Shown here in pieces: positions 17,839 through 25,984 of a DNA stretch of 38,997 nucleotides (positions within the stretch are counted from its first letter, which is position 1; every line of letters starts with the position of its first letter). A model generated the notes under the pieces. The model was given only the letters and a program-made list of their open reading frames with translations, was not told the DNA's origin and did not search any database. Origin of the DNA: Acidobacteriaceae bacterium. GTDB taxonomy: Bacteria; Acidobacteriota; Terriglobia; Bryobacterales; Bryobacteraceae. The translations under genes and the position numbers were made by a program. The DNA lies in contig JAFATG010000042.1 of NCBI GenBank assembly GCA_019244055.1, positions 1-38,997 on the forward strand, in the 5' to 3' direction.

Positions 17839-18219
17839 TTACCGCTGCGCCTCGGATACGCCGAGCGAGAACACACGGTCGGATTCTCGTTGATAGCGTT
17901 CCAGCAACTCCAGCATGCGCCGGACGGGCTCGGGCGAGTTCTGGAACTCTTCGGCTTCGCCGTGCCGGCTCAATAAATCTCGCCATTGCTGCCGTAACGC
18001 GGCCGCATCGGCGGCTCCGCGGGGTGCCGGTTGTGGCTGCGCGACTTGCGACGAATCAGGCGCCATCAGATCAAGGCCTAGCAGTTCCTTCCACCCCACT
18101 GGCTGCTGCTGCTCGAATGCTTGCATCCGGTTCTTGAAAGGCGAATCGAACGACTCAACAAGGTCCTTAGCAACATCTGTTTCGGGCCGGTATCCGGGTA
18201 GTGTGTAGTTGATTCTCAA
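17839..18219 (-). CDS. Hypothetical protein of T3SS cluster (126 aa)
   Basis: Not recognised. The likely start is TTG at 18219, overlapping the sctU stop by 4 bases (TTGA); an ATG at 18252 would overlap sctU by 37 bases. About 126 residues: a short beta-like start (RINYTLPGYRPET), a Gln/Pro/Ala-rich middle, and a helical C-terminal half (ALRQQWRDLLSRHG, VRRMLELLERYQRESDRVF). No signal peptide or membrane span. Being translationally coupled to sctU and upstream of the chaperone, it may be a cytoplasmic accessory or secreted factor. No function is claimed. Confidence 0.6.
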   Translation of the reverse strand: MRINYTLPGYRPETDVAKDLVESFDSPFKNRMQAFEQQQPVGWKELLGLDLMAPDSSQVAQPQPAPRGAADAAALRQQWRDLLSRHGEAEEFQNSPEPVRRMLELLERYQRESDRVFSLGVSEAQR

Positions 18220-19277
18220 AGCGAGTCTCTTTGTGTAAGATCGTAAACCCAAGTCAAAATTTCTGCAACCGCGTCGTAGAGCTCCTCGGGTATCTGCGTA
18301 TCGACGTCGAGCCTGAAAAGACTGTGCGCGAGCGGGGCATTGCGAACTATGGGCACGCCATGCTCGTTGGCAAGTCTAATCATTTTCTCGGCGAGTTGCT
18401 CCTGCCCTTTGGCGGTCACTTCCGGCGCTTCCATGGTCTTTTCGTCATAGCGAATCGCAACGGCCAAGTGAGTTGGATTTACTACAAGGGCAGTAGCTTG
18501 AGGTACTCTCTCCACGACATTCTGGGTGAGAATCTCGCGGTGGATTTGCCGGCGCCGGGCCCGAATCTGCGGATCGCCTTCTTCCCGCTTATGCTCGCGC
18601 TTGATTTCATCCTTGCTCATCATCATTTTCTTCATGTAAAGCTTGCGTTGCAGGAAATAATCGGCCCCGCCAAGCAACAGGAACGTTCCACCGATAGAGA
18701 ACAACAGAATGAAAGCTGCGTGTGAACCGAGAGAGCCGATCTGACTGAGCTGTAGCCGGCCGCTTCGCATAATTCCAGGGAACATGCCGCGCAACACCAG
18801 ATAAGCCAGCCACAGAATCACGATCAGCTTCACTAACGTTTTCGCGAATTCAATGTAAGCGCGCGATTCGAAAAACATCTTGCGAAAACCCGTGGCCGGG
18901 TTCATGCGTTCAAATTTCAGCGCCAATACTTCAGTGGCGAACAAAGCACGTACCTGCAGAAAATTTACTGCCAGCGCTATTAAGACCAGAACGCCCAGAA
19001 GAGGCATGATGAGAGCGAAGAACTTCATCAAGTAAAGGCCGGTTCGGTGGAGCAGCGGGCCGTTCTCCAATGGCGCGGCGATCGTCCGAAAGCTGAAAGA
19101 ATCAACGGCAAAAGTCTTCCATTGATCTATGAACATGGCCCCGCCCAAGGCGAGAACCGCTGAGGTGCCAAGGAAGAGGAAAGCATGGGTGAGATCCGCG
19201 CTCTTGAACACCTCTCCTCTTTTCCGGGCATCACGCAGTCTCTTTTCGGTCGGTTGTTCTGTCTTGTTCTCCGCCAT
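18216..19277 (-). CDS. sctU: T3SS substrate-specificity switch protein SctU (FlhB/YscU family)
   Basis: Export apparatus protein that autocleaves to switch substrate class. 353 residues, typical length. Starts MAENKTEQPTEKRLRDARKR, the invariant family N-terminus; four membrane spans follow (about 30-50, 82-110, 145-165, 185-206). The cytoplasmic tail holds the self-cleavage site NPTH at 267-270 within VVNPTHLAVAIRYD, plus RNAPLAHSLFRLDVDTQIP. Ribosome site AAGGGGG precedes ATG 19277. A 169-base gap separates it from sctT, unlike the overlapping genes around it; that gap contains a sigma-28-like promoter candidate. Confidence 0.97.
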   Translation of the reverse strand: MAENKTEQPTEKRLRDARKRGEVFKSADLTHAFLFLGTSAVLALGGAMFIDQWKTFAVDSFSFRTIAAPLENGPLLHRTGLYLMKFFALIMPLLGVLVLIALAVNFLQVRALFATEVLALKFERMNPATGFRKMFFESRAYIEFAKTLVKLIVILWLAYLVLRGMFPGIMRSGRLQLSQIGSLGSHAAFILLFSIGGTFLLLGGADYFLQRKLYMKKMMMSKDEIKREHKREEGDPQIRARRRQIHREILTQNVVERVPQATALVVNPTHLAVAIRYDEKTMEAPEVTAKGQEQLAEKMIRLANEHGVPIVRNAPLAHSLFRLDVDTQIPEELYDAVAEILTWVYDLTQRDSL

Positions 19278-19296
19278 TCAGAACCCCCTTATAACG

Positions 19297-19324
19297 TTAT
19301 CGAGTCTCACCGGAAGTTTGTTTA
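19297..19324 (-). promoter_or_regulatory. Candidate sigma-28 (FliA-type) promoter upstream of sctU
   Basis: On the minus strand TAAA (19324-19321), a 16-base spacer, then CTCGATAA (19304-19297). The FliA/SigD consensus is TAAA, about 15 bases, GCCGATAA, so this matches the -35 core and 6 of 8 bases of the -10. The start codon of sctU is 19 bases downstream with a good ribosome site between. A FliA-like sigma gene in the same locus makes the match more credible. Prediction by eye only. Confidence 0.35.
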
Positions 19325-19446
19325 CAAGCGCGGAAAAACCCGATTAGACTCGCCCGCGGCCGCGCAACTTCGGCACTCAAGCAGTCGATAACTTAGTTGA
19401 AGCACGGAGTTCAGCCGATGCTAATCCACAACAGCTAGTAGCTCAC

Positions 19447-20277
19447 TCAACGCACTGCTTCGATGAACCGATCGAGATCTCGAGCCATAGCGGCAAAAGC
19501 GGGCTTCAGTTGATTTAGAAACACTGCGTTAGCTAGGCAGATGAAGCCTAAGCCGACCAGGGCCTTTGCGGTGAATGATTCGGGGCTAATACGGATTTGC
19601 GATGCGACACGGCCGGCGCTGGCGAACGCTATATCAACCAAGAAAATGGCAAGAATCACGGGCGCAGCAATCTGACATCCAATCAATAATGCATCGGCGC
19701 TGGTCCGAGCCGCTTGTTCTGCGAGCGGCAGCATACCTCGCGCCATCTGCGGGATTGTCCAAACAGGAAGTTGCCGGAAGCTGTTCATCAATGCACCGAT
19801 GAACATCAGGTGACCTCGCAAAACGAAGAAGATGACCAGCGCGGCCTGAAATTGTAAAGCTCCCAGAGCAGAGGGATGACCCTCGAGCTCCGGCGCAAGG
19901 AACGTGATTTGGTTCAGCCCACGTTGTGTATCCACGATAGTGCCTGCCATCTGCACGCCGTAGAAGACGAGTTGCGCCAAGAAGCCGATCGTCGACCCCA
20001 CTACGGCTTCCTTGACCAGCAGCGCGACAAACAGCAGTCCTGAAGAGGGCAAATTCGCCGTGCTGCTCGTTAGGGCAGGCAGCATAGCAGCGCTGAGGAT
20101 CAATCCAATGCCGGCTTTGATGCGGCCCGGCACCGATTGACCACCCAAGAATGGCGCGAAGACGACGGCTGCGGTCACGCGCGCGAATACCAACGCGAAC
20201 AGGGCTAGCGAAAGGCGGACGTCGTAGTGCAGACCTACTCCGTCCAGCAACAACTGCACCCCCGATAGGAACAGCAT
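19447..20277 (-). CDS. sctT: T3SS export apparatus protein SctT (FliR/YscT family)
   Basis: Integral membrane component of the export gate core that assembles with SctR and SctS. 276 residues with about six hydrophobic segments and family features such as LFALVFARVTAAVVFAPFLG at the start, GFLAQLVFYGVQMAGTIVD in the middle and PVILAIFLVDIAFA before the end. The start overlaps the sctS stop by one base (TAATG), showing coupled translation. Ends with a short charged tail (MARDLDRFIEAVR). Confidence 0.95.
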   Translation of the reverse strand: MLFLSGVQLLLDGVGLHYDVRLSLALFALVFARVTAAVVFAPFLGGQSVPGRIKAGIGLILSAAMLPALTSSTANLPSSGLLFVALLVKEAVVGSTIGFLAQLVFYGVQMAGTIVDTQRGLNQITFLAPELEGHPSALGALQFQAALVIFFVLRGHLMFIGALMNSFRQLPVWTIPQMARGMLPLAEQAARTSADALLIGCQIAAPVILAIFLVDIAFASAGRVASQIRISPESFTAKALVGLGFICLANAVFLNQLKPAFAAMARDLDRFIEAVR

Positions 20278-20543
20278 TATTGCGTTAGGGCGATGCTGTC
20301 AAACAAGGTCTGGGCGAAACGCACCGTTTGCGTGATCATCCACGGCCCAAGAATCGCAATTGTAATCAATACGCCCACAATTTTGGGAACGTAGCTGAGC
20401 GTCTGTTCTTGCAGTTGGGTAACCGCCTGGAACATGCTGATCGTGAGGCCGACGACTAAGCTCGCCAGCATAGGCGCTGCGGACAACAGCAAAACAAGAA
20501 ACAGCCCTTCTCGCAAGAGTGTGATGATGGCGTTCGCATCCAT
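20277..20543 (-). CDS. sctS: T3SS export apparatus protein SctS (FliQ/YscS family)
   Basis: 88 residues, exactly the family size, with two membrane hairpins: LLREGLFLVLLLSAAPMLAS and GVLITIAILGPWMITQTVRF. The linking segment SMFQAVTQLQEQTLSYVPK is the strongly conserved FliQ/SctS loop. It forms part of the helical export gate with SctR and SctT. AGAGGA six bases before ATG 20543 is a clear ribosome site. Nine bases separate it from sctR. Confidence 0.97.
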   Translation of the reverse strand: MDANAIITLLREGLFLVLLLSAAPMLASLVVGLTISMFQAVTQLQEQTLSYVPKIVGVLITIAILGPWMITQTVRFAQTLFDSIALTQ

Positions 20544-20552
20544 AGTTTTCCT

Positions 20553-21320
20553 CTAGGAGTAGCTGAGCACCAGACCGCGCACCACGAGAAACCAGCCGTC
20601 CACCAGAACGAACAGCAAAATCTTAAAAGGCAGCGAAATCACGCTGGGCGAAAGCATGTTCATTCCCATGGCCAGCAGCACGTTTGCCACCACCATGTCT
20701 ATTACGATGAATGGCAGAAAGATCAGGAATCCTGCTTCAAATGCTTCTTTCAATTGACTGGTGACAAAGGCGGGAATCAGCACTTGAAAATAGTCCTGGC
20801 CGGGTCGCGGCAGATTTGCCGTCGGGGTCGCGGGGCCCTTGTTGCCCTGTTCCAAGCGCGCTCCCAAATTCATAAACAACAACCGGTCTTGCGGGTGCGC
20901 GTGCTTTGCCAAAAAGCGCCGTAATGGTTCCTTTCCTCTGTTCACCGCGTCGAAGAGGTTCTTAACGCTGGCCTCCGAAAAGATGTCGCGCGTATTGCCT
21001 ATGGCGCCCGCCTCCTGGTACATGTTGCGCGCCACCGGCGTCATGATGAATAGGCTGAGAATGAACGCCAGGCCGGTGATGATTTGGTTCGGCGGGACCG
21101 ACTGCGTTCCCAGAGCATTCCGAAGAATCGACAGAACAACAGAAATTTTCACGAACGACGTCAGCATGATAAGCACGAACGGTGCTAACGCAAGGCCGCC
21201 CAAGATGATCACCAGCACCACTGGATTCGGCATGCCAGATGAGGCGGGCGCATTGGAATTTTGCGCCATTGCGCCGCGCGGCGCCACCGTTAAAAGCAGA
21301 ATTAGCGCCAGGCGTCGCAT
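20553..21320 (-). CDS. sctR: T3SS export apparatus protein SctR (FliP/YscR family)
   Basis: Core pore-forming export gate subunit. Start chosen at ATG 21320, which overlaps the upstream stop (TGATG) and opens with a signal peptide, MRRLALILLLTVAPRGAMA; a longer frame to 21371 buries that peptide. 255 residues. Signature blocks: TSFVKISVVLSILRNALGTQ, PPNQIITGLAFILSLFIM and FEAGFLIFLPFIVIDMVVAN. The cleavable signal peptide is more usual in flagellar FliP than in injectisome SctR, in keeping with the FliO-like gene directly upstream. Confidence 0.96.
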   Translation of the reverse strand: MRRLALILLLTVAPRGAMAQNSNAPASSGMPNPVVLVIILGGLALAPFVLIMLTSFVKISVVLSILRNALGTQSVPPNQIITGLAFILSLFIMTPVARNMYQEAGAIGNTRDIFSEASVKNLFDAVNRGKEPLRRFLAKHAHPQDRLLFMNLGARLEQGNKGPATPTANLPRPGQDYFQVLIPAFVTSQLKEAFEAGFLIFLPFIVIDMVVANVLLAMGMNMLSPSVISLPFKILLFVLVDGWFLVVRGLVLSYS

Positions 21321-21640
21321 CACAATTTCGCGGCTTGGGCCGTGTCGCTTTTTTGGTTCCAAGTCGACCACTCGTCTGCGTTCAACGCTGCGAGATGCTG
21401 CACGCCTGCTTCCGAAGTCGCAAGCAGCATATAAGAATTGGCGGCCTTGACGATATAAAGAGTCCTTCGTGGCTCAAGCGGAAAACGGGCGCAGACCTCA
21501 ATCGGTCCAGTAGCCGATTTGTTCCACATGGAAATCTTGGGGAGCCAGAAGCGGATCGCGACCACCGCGAGCGCAAGAATGCCGCAAAGCACCAGCATCA
21601 GCCGGGCATAATCGCCCCAGCCTATCGGAGCAGAGGTCAT
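21320..21640 (-). CDS. FliO-like protein preceding sctR
   Basis: 106 residues. One membrane helix near 12-33 (ARLMLVLCGILALAVVAIRF), then a small beta-rich cytoplasmic domain, ICV-type strand followed by RFPLEPRRTLYIVKAANSYM and LLATSEAGVQHLAAL. This is the FliO pattern: helix, then LGPRRRLVLVEVGDR-like and LLLG-like strands. FliO assists FliP assembly in flagella and is normally missing from injectisomes. The gene overlaps the FHA-SctQ stop by 4 bases (ATGA) and the sctR start by one base, the same order as fliN-fliO-fliP. Sequence similarity is short, so this is a moderately strong call. Confidence 0.7.
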   Translation of the reverse strand: MTSAPIGWGDYARLMLVLCGILALAVVAIRFWLPKISMWNKSATGPIEVCARFPLEPRRTLYIVKAANSYMLLATSEAGVQHLAALNADEWSTWNQKSDTAQAAKL

Positions 21641-23061
21641 TGCGAATTCCAGTTTGAGATGCGGACGCCCAGGCGGCCTTCGATTTCTACCAGCTCTCCG
21701 GTGCCTGCAATCTTGCCGTTAACGGCGAGTTGCACAGACTCCGATTTCTCGCGATCAAGTTCCACGATGCTTCCGGGCCTCAGCTTGTTCAGTTCCGCGA
21801 ACGTCATTTCAAGCTGGCTAAGTACGATGTGTACGCGAACTGGCAACCCCGCAAGGTTGAGCTTCTGGAAGTCGCTTGGCCCGGGCGTTGCCGCTTGGCT
21901 TTCCATCGTGAGTTCACTCCTTTCAAAATGATCTTCAATCCTCAGGTGCCGTCCATCTGATTGCAGCAATACAAATCGCCATCCGCGCTCGCTTCCTTGA
22001 GCTGTCGGAGGCAGTAGCAAACCATGGGCAGAAGCGATCAGCAGAATATCGCCCACCTCGAGCTCTGCCAACTGTTGCAGGCTCAAATCAGAGTAGCCGG
22101 CGGTTGCCATTAGGGGCCAGCAGACCGGGATCGCGGGCGGTTGGCTCTCGCCCCGAAACTGGCGAATTTTTCTCAGCAAGCTGGCCGGCAGGAATATCTC
22201 GATCTCGCCGGTTACGCCAGTCAAACCGATCACGCATTCGATTGAAATTCCCGTGTCATCGTTCGGCGGAGCTTCAAACGGAACGAGCGAAAAGTGGAAA
22301 GGAAATTCCAGTTGATGGTTAGCGCGTTCCAGCACGGACAGCAGCAAAAACTCGAACAGACCCGCATCGGCTGGTGCCAGGCGCGCGATCTCGGCATGGC
22401 TGATTCGATGCACCAGAGCTTTGAGAAACTCTTGCGATACTCGCACGACAGCCGATCCAATGTCAGGCGCCACCTTCACGGTGAAAAGATGCATTCCGCC
22501 AAACTCGCGTGATCGCGACTCGCTCCACGTGGTAACCCGTGGAGTGCCGCTTGTAACCTGAATCGGCTTTTGCCGGCTCCAAACTTCTCGATTCGAAAAC
22601 GTGAACTGATGAGGAAAGATCAGGAACTGCGCGCCGTCATGCAATGGAACGGGTTTATGCGGCTCAAGTTTCGCTTCGTTCAGGTAAGTTCCGTTCGCGC
22701 TGCCGAGGTCTTCGAGAAAATAGCGCCCGTCTTGTTTTTTGATTTGGGCATGATGCCGGCCGACTCCCGCCAGTGGAACCACTACGTCATTGTCCGGTTC
22801 GCGGCCGATGCCTATTTCGTCTTTTTGAAAACTCAGCTTCTGAGTGTCGCCCGGCTCAACCTGGTTCGTCCATTCCAGCAGGACGCCAGGGTCGCCGGCC
22901 ACCTCGAGCAATGCGCCTAGCCCTTCTTGGACCCAGAGCTGCCAATCGGCATCTGGGCGGAACAGATCTCCACAAAGGTTAATTAGCTCTACATCCGCCC
23001 GCGAATAGGACTCCAATCCTTCGAAGATACCGAGGCCCGTCTGGAACTCAAGCAAACTCAT
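21637..23061 (-). CDS. sctQ: FHA-SctQ fusion: C-ring/sorting platform protein with N-terminal FHA domain
   Basis: 474 residues from ATG 23061, which overlaps the sctP stop (ATGA) and has AGGTGG upstream; GTG 23070 is an alternative. Residues about 60-150 form an FHA domain with the full phosphothreonine-binding signature: GIGREPDNDVVVP (84-96), RHHAQI (102-107) and DLGSANGTYLN (118-128). The C-terminal half is SctQ/FliN-like: a SPOA-type region near 310-375 (LAELEVGDILLI) and a clear SPOA domain at the end (LPVRVHIVLSQLEMTFAEL, LRPGSIVELD, GTGELVEIEGRLGVRIS). In known injectisomes the FHA fold sits in SctD, not SctQ. The fusion suggests the cytoplasmic sorting platform is recruited through phosphothreonine. 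Confidence 0.92.
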   Translation of the reverse strand: MSLLEFQTGLGIFEGLESYSRADVELINLCGDLFRPDADWQLWVQEGLGALLEVAGDPGVLLEWTNQVEPGDTQKLSFQKDEIGIGREPDNDVVVPLAGVGRHHAQIKKQDGRYFLEDLGSANGTYLNEAKLEPHKPVPLHDGAQFLIFPHQFTFSNREVWSRQKPIQVTSGTPRVTTWSESRSREFGGMHLFTVKVAPDIGSAVVRVSQEFLKALVHRISHAEIARLAPADAGLFEFLLLSVLERANHQLEFPFHFSLVPFEAPPNDDTGISIECVIGLTGVTGEIEIFLPASLLRKIRQFRGESQPPAIPVCWPLMATAGYSDLSLQQLAELEVGDILLIASAHGLLLPPTAQGSERGWRFVLLQSDGRHLRIEDHFERSELTMESQAATPGPSDFQKLNLAGLPVRVHIVLSQLEMTFAELNKLRPGSIVELDREKSESVQLAVNGKIAGTGELVEIEGRLGVRISNWNSQ

Positions 23062-23540
23062 CCAGTCCACCTGCTGACCGCGAGTTGCGCCACTCGGATC
23101 CCTTTACTTTCGAGCGCTGAACGAAGACTGCCCAGGTTTCTCTGCACCAAACCCGCGACGCGCGACACAGGACTCAGAAAACTTACCGTAATGGACCCTT
23201 GCAGGGTTTGCACGCTTACCCGTAAGCCTTCGAGCGTTTGAGAGTTGAACTGAATTTCCACCGAGCGCGCGCCACCGGCTTCATGAGAAGAGATGTTGTC
23301 CACGATTTCCGAAGCTAGGCGCTCAATATCCGTCGAAGCTGGGGCGCTTGAGATGCTTTCGGGCTGGCGGATTGTGGGAGGCAACTCAGAGCCTTGGCCT
23401 TCACCGGGCAAGTTGAATTGCGGCATCGATTCCTTACGCCGCTCATCGAGGATCTTCGAGAAACGGTCGTTCTTATCCGCGTTGCCTTTGGCATTTGTAA
23501 TCTCTTGACGGCCTTCCGGACTTGCCTTCTGTATTCTCAT
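23058..23540 (-). CDS. sctP: Needle-length regulator SctP / FliK-like
   Basis: 160 residues. The N-terminal half is charged and disordered-looking (Lys/Glu/Arg then Pro/Ser/Gln-rich). The C-terminal half has the Flg_hook (PF02120)/HrpP fold: VEIQFNSQTLEGLRVSVQTL, GSITVSFLSP, then RNLGSLRSALESKGIRVAQL. FliK and SctP measure hook or needle length and trigger the SctU specificity switch. It is short for a ruler, which could mean a short needle. It overlaps the upstream sctO stop by 4 bases and the following sctQ start by 4, as expected for the fliJ-fliK order. Confidence 0.85.
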   Translation of the reverse strand: MRIQKASPEGRQEITNAKGNADKNDRFSKILDERRKESMPQFNLPGEGQGSELPPTIRQPESISSAPASTDIERLASEIVDNISSHEAGGARSVEIQFNSQTLEGLRVSVQTLQGSITVSFLSPVSRVAGLVQRNLGSLRSALESKGIRVAQLAVSRWTG

Positions 23541-24028
23541 ACTTCGGCCCTCCGGTTAAGATACGTCGTCGTTCCGAGTTCATCTTGCTCGAGCTCTTCC
23601 TTTTTGGCCGCCTCAGCGAAAAAACGCTTTTCCAATTTTTCGCGATATCTGGTCAGTGTTTCCGCTTCCCGCAAACACTCCAGGGCATGGGCTTGTGCTT
23701 CGTTCAGATTCATTTCCGCTTCCTCCACGGCGAATTTCTGAACAAGCGTTTGATCATGGGCTGCACTTAAGTCTTGCCGCAGGGCCGCAAGATAGTCGTT
23801 CTTGCGTTGGACATCCGCCCCAACGTTCGTTACCGCTGCCAGCAGCAATTCGTCTCGAGTGCGGGAAATGGCCAGCTCAATCCGTTCTTCGCTCTCCACC
23901 AGCCTGAGAAGAATGCTTTGCTGTTCCTCTAGAACTCGCCGTTTTTCGATCACGGCGGCCCTGGCTTTGGCCTCAATATCTAACTTGTGGTCGAGCAATA
24001 TTTGCAATCGAAAAACAAATGCCGGCAT
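23537..24028 (-). CDS. sctO: ATPase stalk protein SctO (FliJ family)
   Basis: 163 residues, almost entirely coiled coil. It begins FVFRLQILLDHKLDIEAKA, matching the FliJ start (FRLQxLLxxKxxxExxA), and ends with the long hairpin-return helix RYREKLEKRFFAEAAKKEEL. FliJ/SctO inserts into the ATPase hexamer like the F1 gamma subunit and links it to the SctV gate. GAGGG eight bases before ATG 24028 is a good ribosome site. It lies 10 bases after sctN. Confidence 0.9.
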   Translation of the reverse strand: MPAFVFRLQILLDHKLDIEAKARAAVIEKRRVLEEQQSILLRLVESEERIELAISRTRDELLLAAVTNVGADVQRKNDYLAALRQDLSAAHDQTLVQKFAVEEAEMNLNEAQAHALECLREAETLTRYREKLEKRFFAEAAKKEELEQDELGTTTYLNRRAEV

Positions 24029-24038
24029 TGCTGATCCC

Positions 24039-25364
24039 TCAGAATATTGATTTCAATTGCTCGACTGCTTCGGCCCCAGACAGCCGATCACCGGCCGATT
24101 GCTGCAGAAAAGAGTTGGCAGCCTCAATCTTGGAAATAGCGAAATCCACTTTGGGATCGCTCCCCTGCCTATAAGCGCCCAGCAGAATTAAATCCTTCTG
24201 CTTTGCGTAGGTGGCCAGCACTTCGCGCATCTTCGCGGCGGCCCGTCGCTGAGCATCGTCAGTTATCGCGGGCATGACTCGGCTGACGCTCTCGAGCACG
24301 TCGATCGCTGGAAAATGCCCTTGTGCCGCCAGTTCGCGGGATAGGATGATATGCCCGTCCAGAATCGAGCGCACTTCGTCGGCAACCGGTTCGTTCATAT
24401 CATCCCCCGCAACCAGCACCGTGTAAAACGCAGTAATGGATCCTTTACCCGAATTGCCCGTCCGCTCGAGAAGTTTGGCGAGCTCTGCGAACACAGATGG
24501 CGTGTACCCTGCTCTAGCCGGCGGTTCACCAGAAGCCAGACCGACTTCACGTTGTGCTCGTGCGAAACGCGTCACAGAATCCATCATGAGGAGAACTCGT
24601 TTCCCGCAGCCGCGGAAATACTCGGCTATAGCTGTACCAACGTATGCGCATTTGAGCCGCACGAGAGATGGTTCATTCGAAGTCGCACACACCACGACCG
24701 AGCGCTTCAGGCCTTCCTCACCCAAGCTCTCTTCGAGAAAATCGCGCACTTCGCGGCCGCGCTCGCCGACTAGAATAATGACATTTACGTCCGCCTCGGT
24801 ATTGCGGGCGATCATTCCGAGTAAAGTGCTCTTTCCAACTCCGGCCGCCGCGAACAAACCAACTCGCTGGCCTTCTCCACAGGTGAGCAGCGAATCTATC
24901 GCTCTAACTCCAATCGATATGGGCTTGGTAATGCGGTTTCTTTCTAGCGGGTCTGGCGGCCGGCGATATACGGGATATTCTTCGAAACAGTTGAGGGCAG
25001 CCTTTTTCGCGGCGTCCATCGGTTCGCCTAAGCCGTTGAGCACGCGGCCCAGCAGGCCTTCCCCCACGCGAATCGTAAGTGAACGGCCGGTGGGAGCCAC
25101 TTCGCTTTCGGGGCCAATATCCGCCAACTCGCCCAGCGGCATAAGAAGCACATCGCCGCCCTGAAACCCCACTACTTCGGCTTTGACGGCCTCCGGCGAG
25201 CGCGAATTATGGATCAGGCATAATTCGCCCACGCGCGCCTCCGGAACAATCGCTCTTACCAGCAAACCAATCGCTTCTCTGACCCGTCCCTTCGAACTGA
25301 CCGGCGACGCCTGATCGATCTTGCTCAGGTATCTTCCAATATCGACGGTGGATGGCGCGCTCAT
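24039..25364 (-). CDS. sctN: T3SS ATPase SctN (FliI/YscN family)
   Basis: Hexameric rotary-type ATPase that unfolds substrates and detaches chaperones. 441 residues, normal length. Walker A AAAGVGKST with Lys178, Walker B VLLMMDSVTRFARAQREVGL, and the FliI/SctN marks GLGEPMD, GVRAIDSLLTCGEGQR, ERGREVRDFLE and FYTVLVAGDDMNEPVADEVR are all intact. The start overlaps the sctL stop by 4 bases. The N-terminal 30 residues likely bind SctL. Confidence 0.98.
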   Translation of the reverse strand: MSAPSTVDIGRYLSKIDQASPVSSKGRVREAIGLLVRAIVPEARVGELCLIHNSRSPEAVKAEVVGFQGGDVLLMPLGELADIGPESEVAPTGRSLTIRVGEGLLGRVLNGLGEPMDAAKKAALNCFEEYPVYRRPPDPLERNRITKPISIGVRAIDSLLTCGEGQRVGLFAAAGVGKSTLLGMIARNTEADVNVIILVGERGREVRDFLEESLGEEGLKRSVVVCATSNEPSLVRLKCAYVGTAIAEYFRGCGKRVLLMMDSVTRFARAQREVGLASGEPPARAGYTPSVFAELAKLLERTGNSGKGSITAFYTVLVAGDDMNEPVADEVRSILDGHIILSRELAAQGHFPAIDVLESVSRVMPAITDDAQRRAAAKMREVLATYAKQKDLILLGAYRQGSDPKVDFAISKIEAANSFLQQSAGDRLSGAEAVEQLKSIF

Positions 25365-25981
25365 GTTGACATCTTCAAACTGAGTGCGCGTTCGATGTTT
25401 TTCAACTGCGTCTCAAGCCGCGCGTCGATAACTCCGATGTCACTCTCGACGATGCAGTCGCCCCGGGATAGAGAGGCATTGGGAACAATCTCGATCTCGC
25501 GAGCGGGACCCGCCGAACTACGCAATGTGGATAGGCATTCATTAAGAGAAGCTGTATCCGTCGGATGCACCTGAATGACGAGGCTCTTCGCCCTGCGTAC
25601 CGAACGCAACGCTTCCCTTACGATCCCAGCGATCGTATCGGGTGCCGTGCGCAACTCCTCGCCGATCAATTTTTCGGCGATCCGCACGGCGATTTTCAGC
25701 AGAGCAGTCTCGTTTCCGGCGAGATAATCATCGCGCGATTTCCAAGCGTTTCCCAGCACTTCATACCACTCGGCGGCGCCGCTCTGATAACCCTCTTCTC
25801 TCGCCGAATCGAAAATACCTTGTGCCTCCCCGCGCGCTTCACTCACAATTCGTTGCGCTTCCTCCTGGGCCTGCGCGATGATTTCGTTTGCGTCCTGGCA
25901 CGCCCTTTGCACATTGCGCTTAACTACGACGGGCCAGCCCATCGATTCGAGCGTTCGCGCCTTAATCACATTCGAAGACAT
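25361..25981 (-). CDS. sctL: ATPase regulator/stator SctL (FliH family)
   Basis: 206 residues. Residues about 20-65 are a helix rich in Ala/Glu/Gln with small-residue spacing (ANEIIAQAQEEAQRIVSEA), the FliH-type stalk. The C-terminal domain (about 90-200) has AVRIAEKLIGEELRTAPDTI, VIQVHPTD and GDCIVESDIGVIDARLETQL, the standard FliH/SctL/HrpE end. It connects the ATPase hexamer to the SctQ pods. Between the small sctK-position gene and sctN, with a 4-base overlap to the latter. Confidence 0.93.
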   Translation of the reverse strand: MSSNVIKARTLESMGWPVVVKRNVQRACQDANEIIAQAQEEAQRIVSEARGEAQGIFDSAREEGYQSGAAEWYEVLGNAWKSRDDYLAGNETALLKIAVRIAEKLIGEELRTAPDTIAGIVREALRSVRRAKSLVIQVHPTDTASLNECLSTLRSSAGPAREIEIVPNASLSRGDCIVESDIGVIDARLETQLKNIERALSLKMST

Positions 25982-25984
25982 GAC

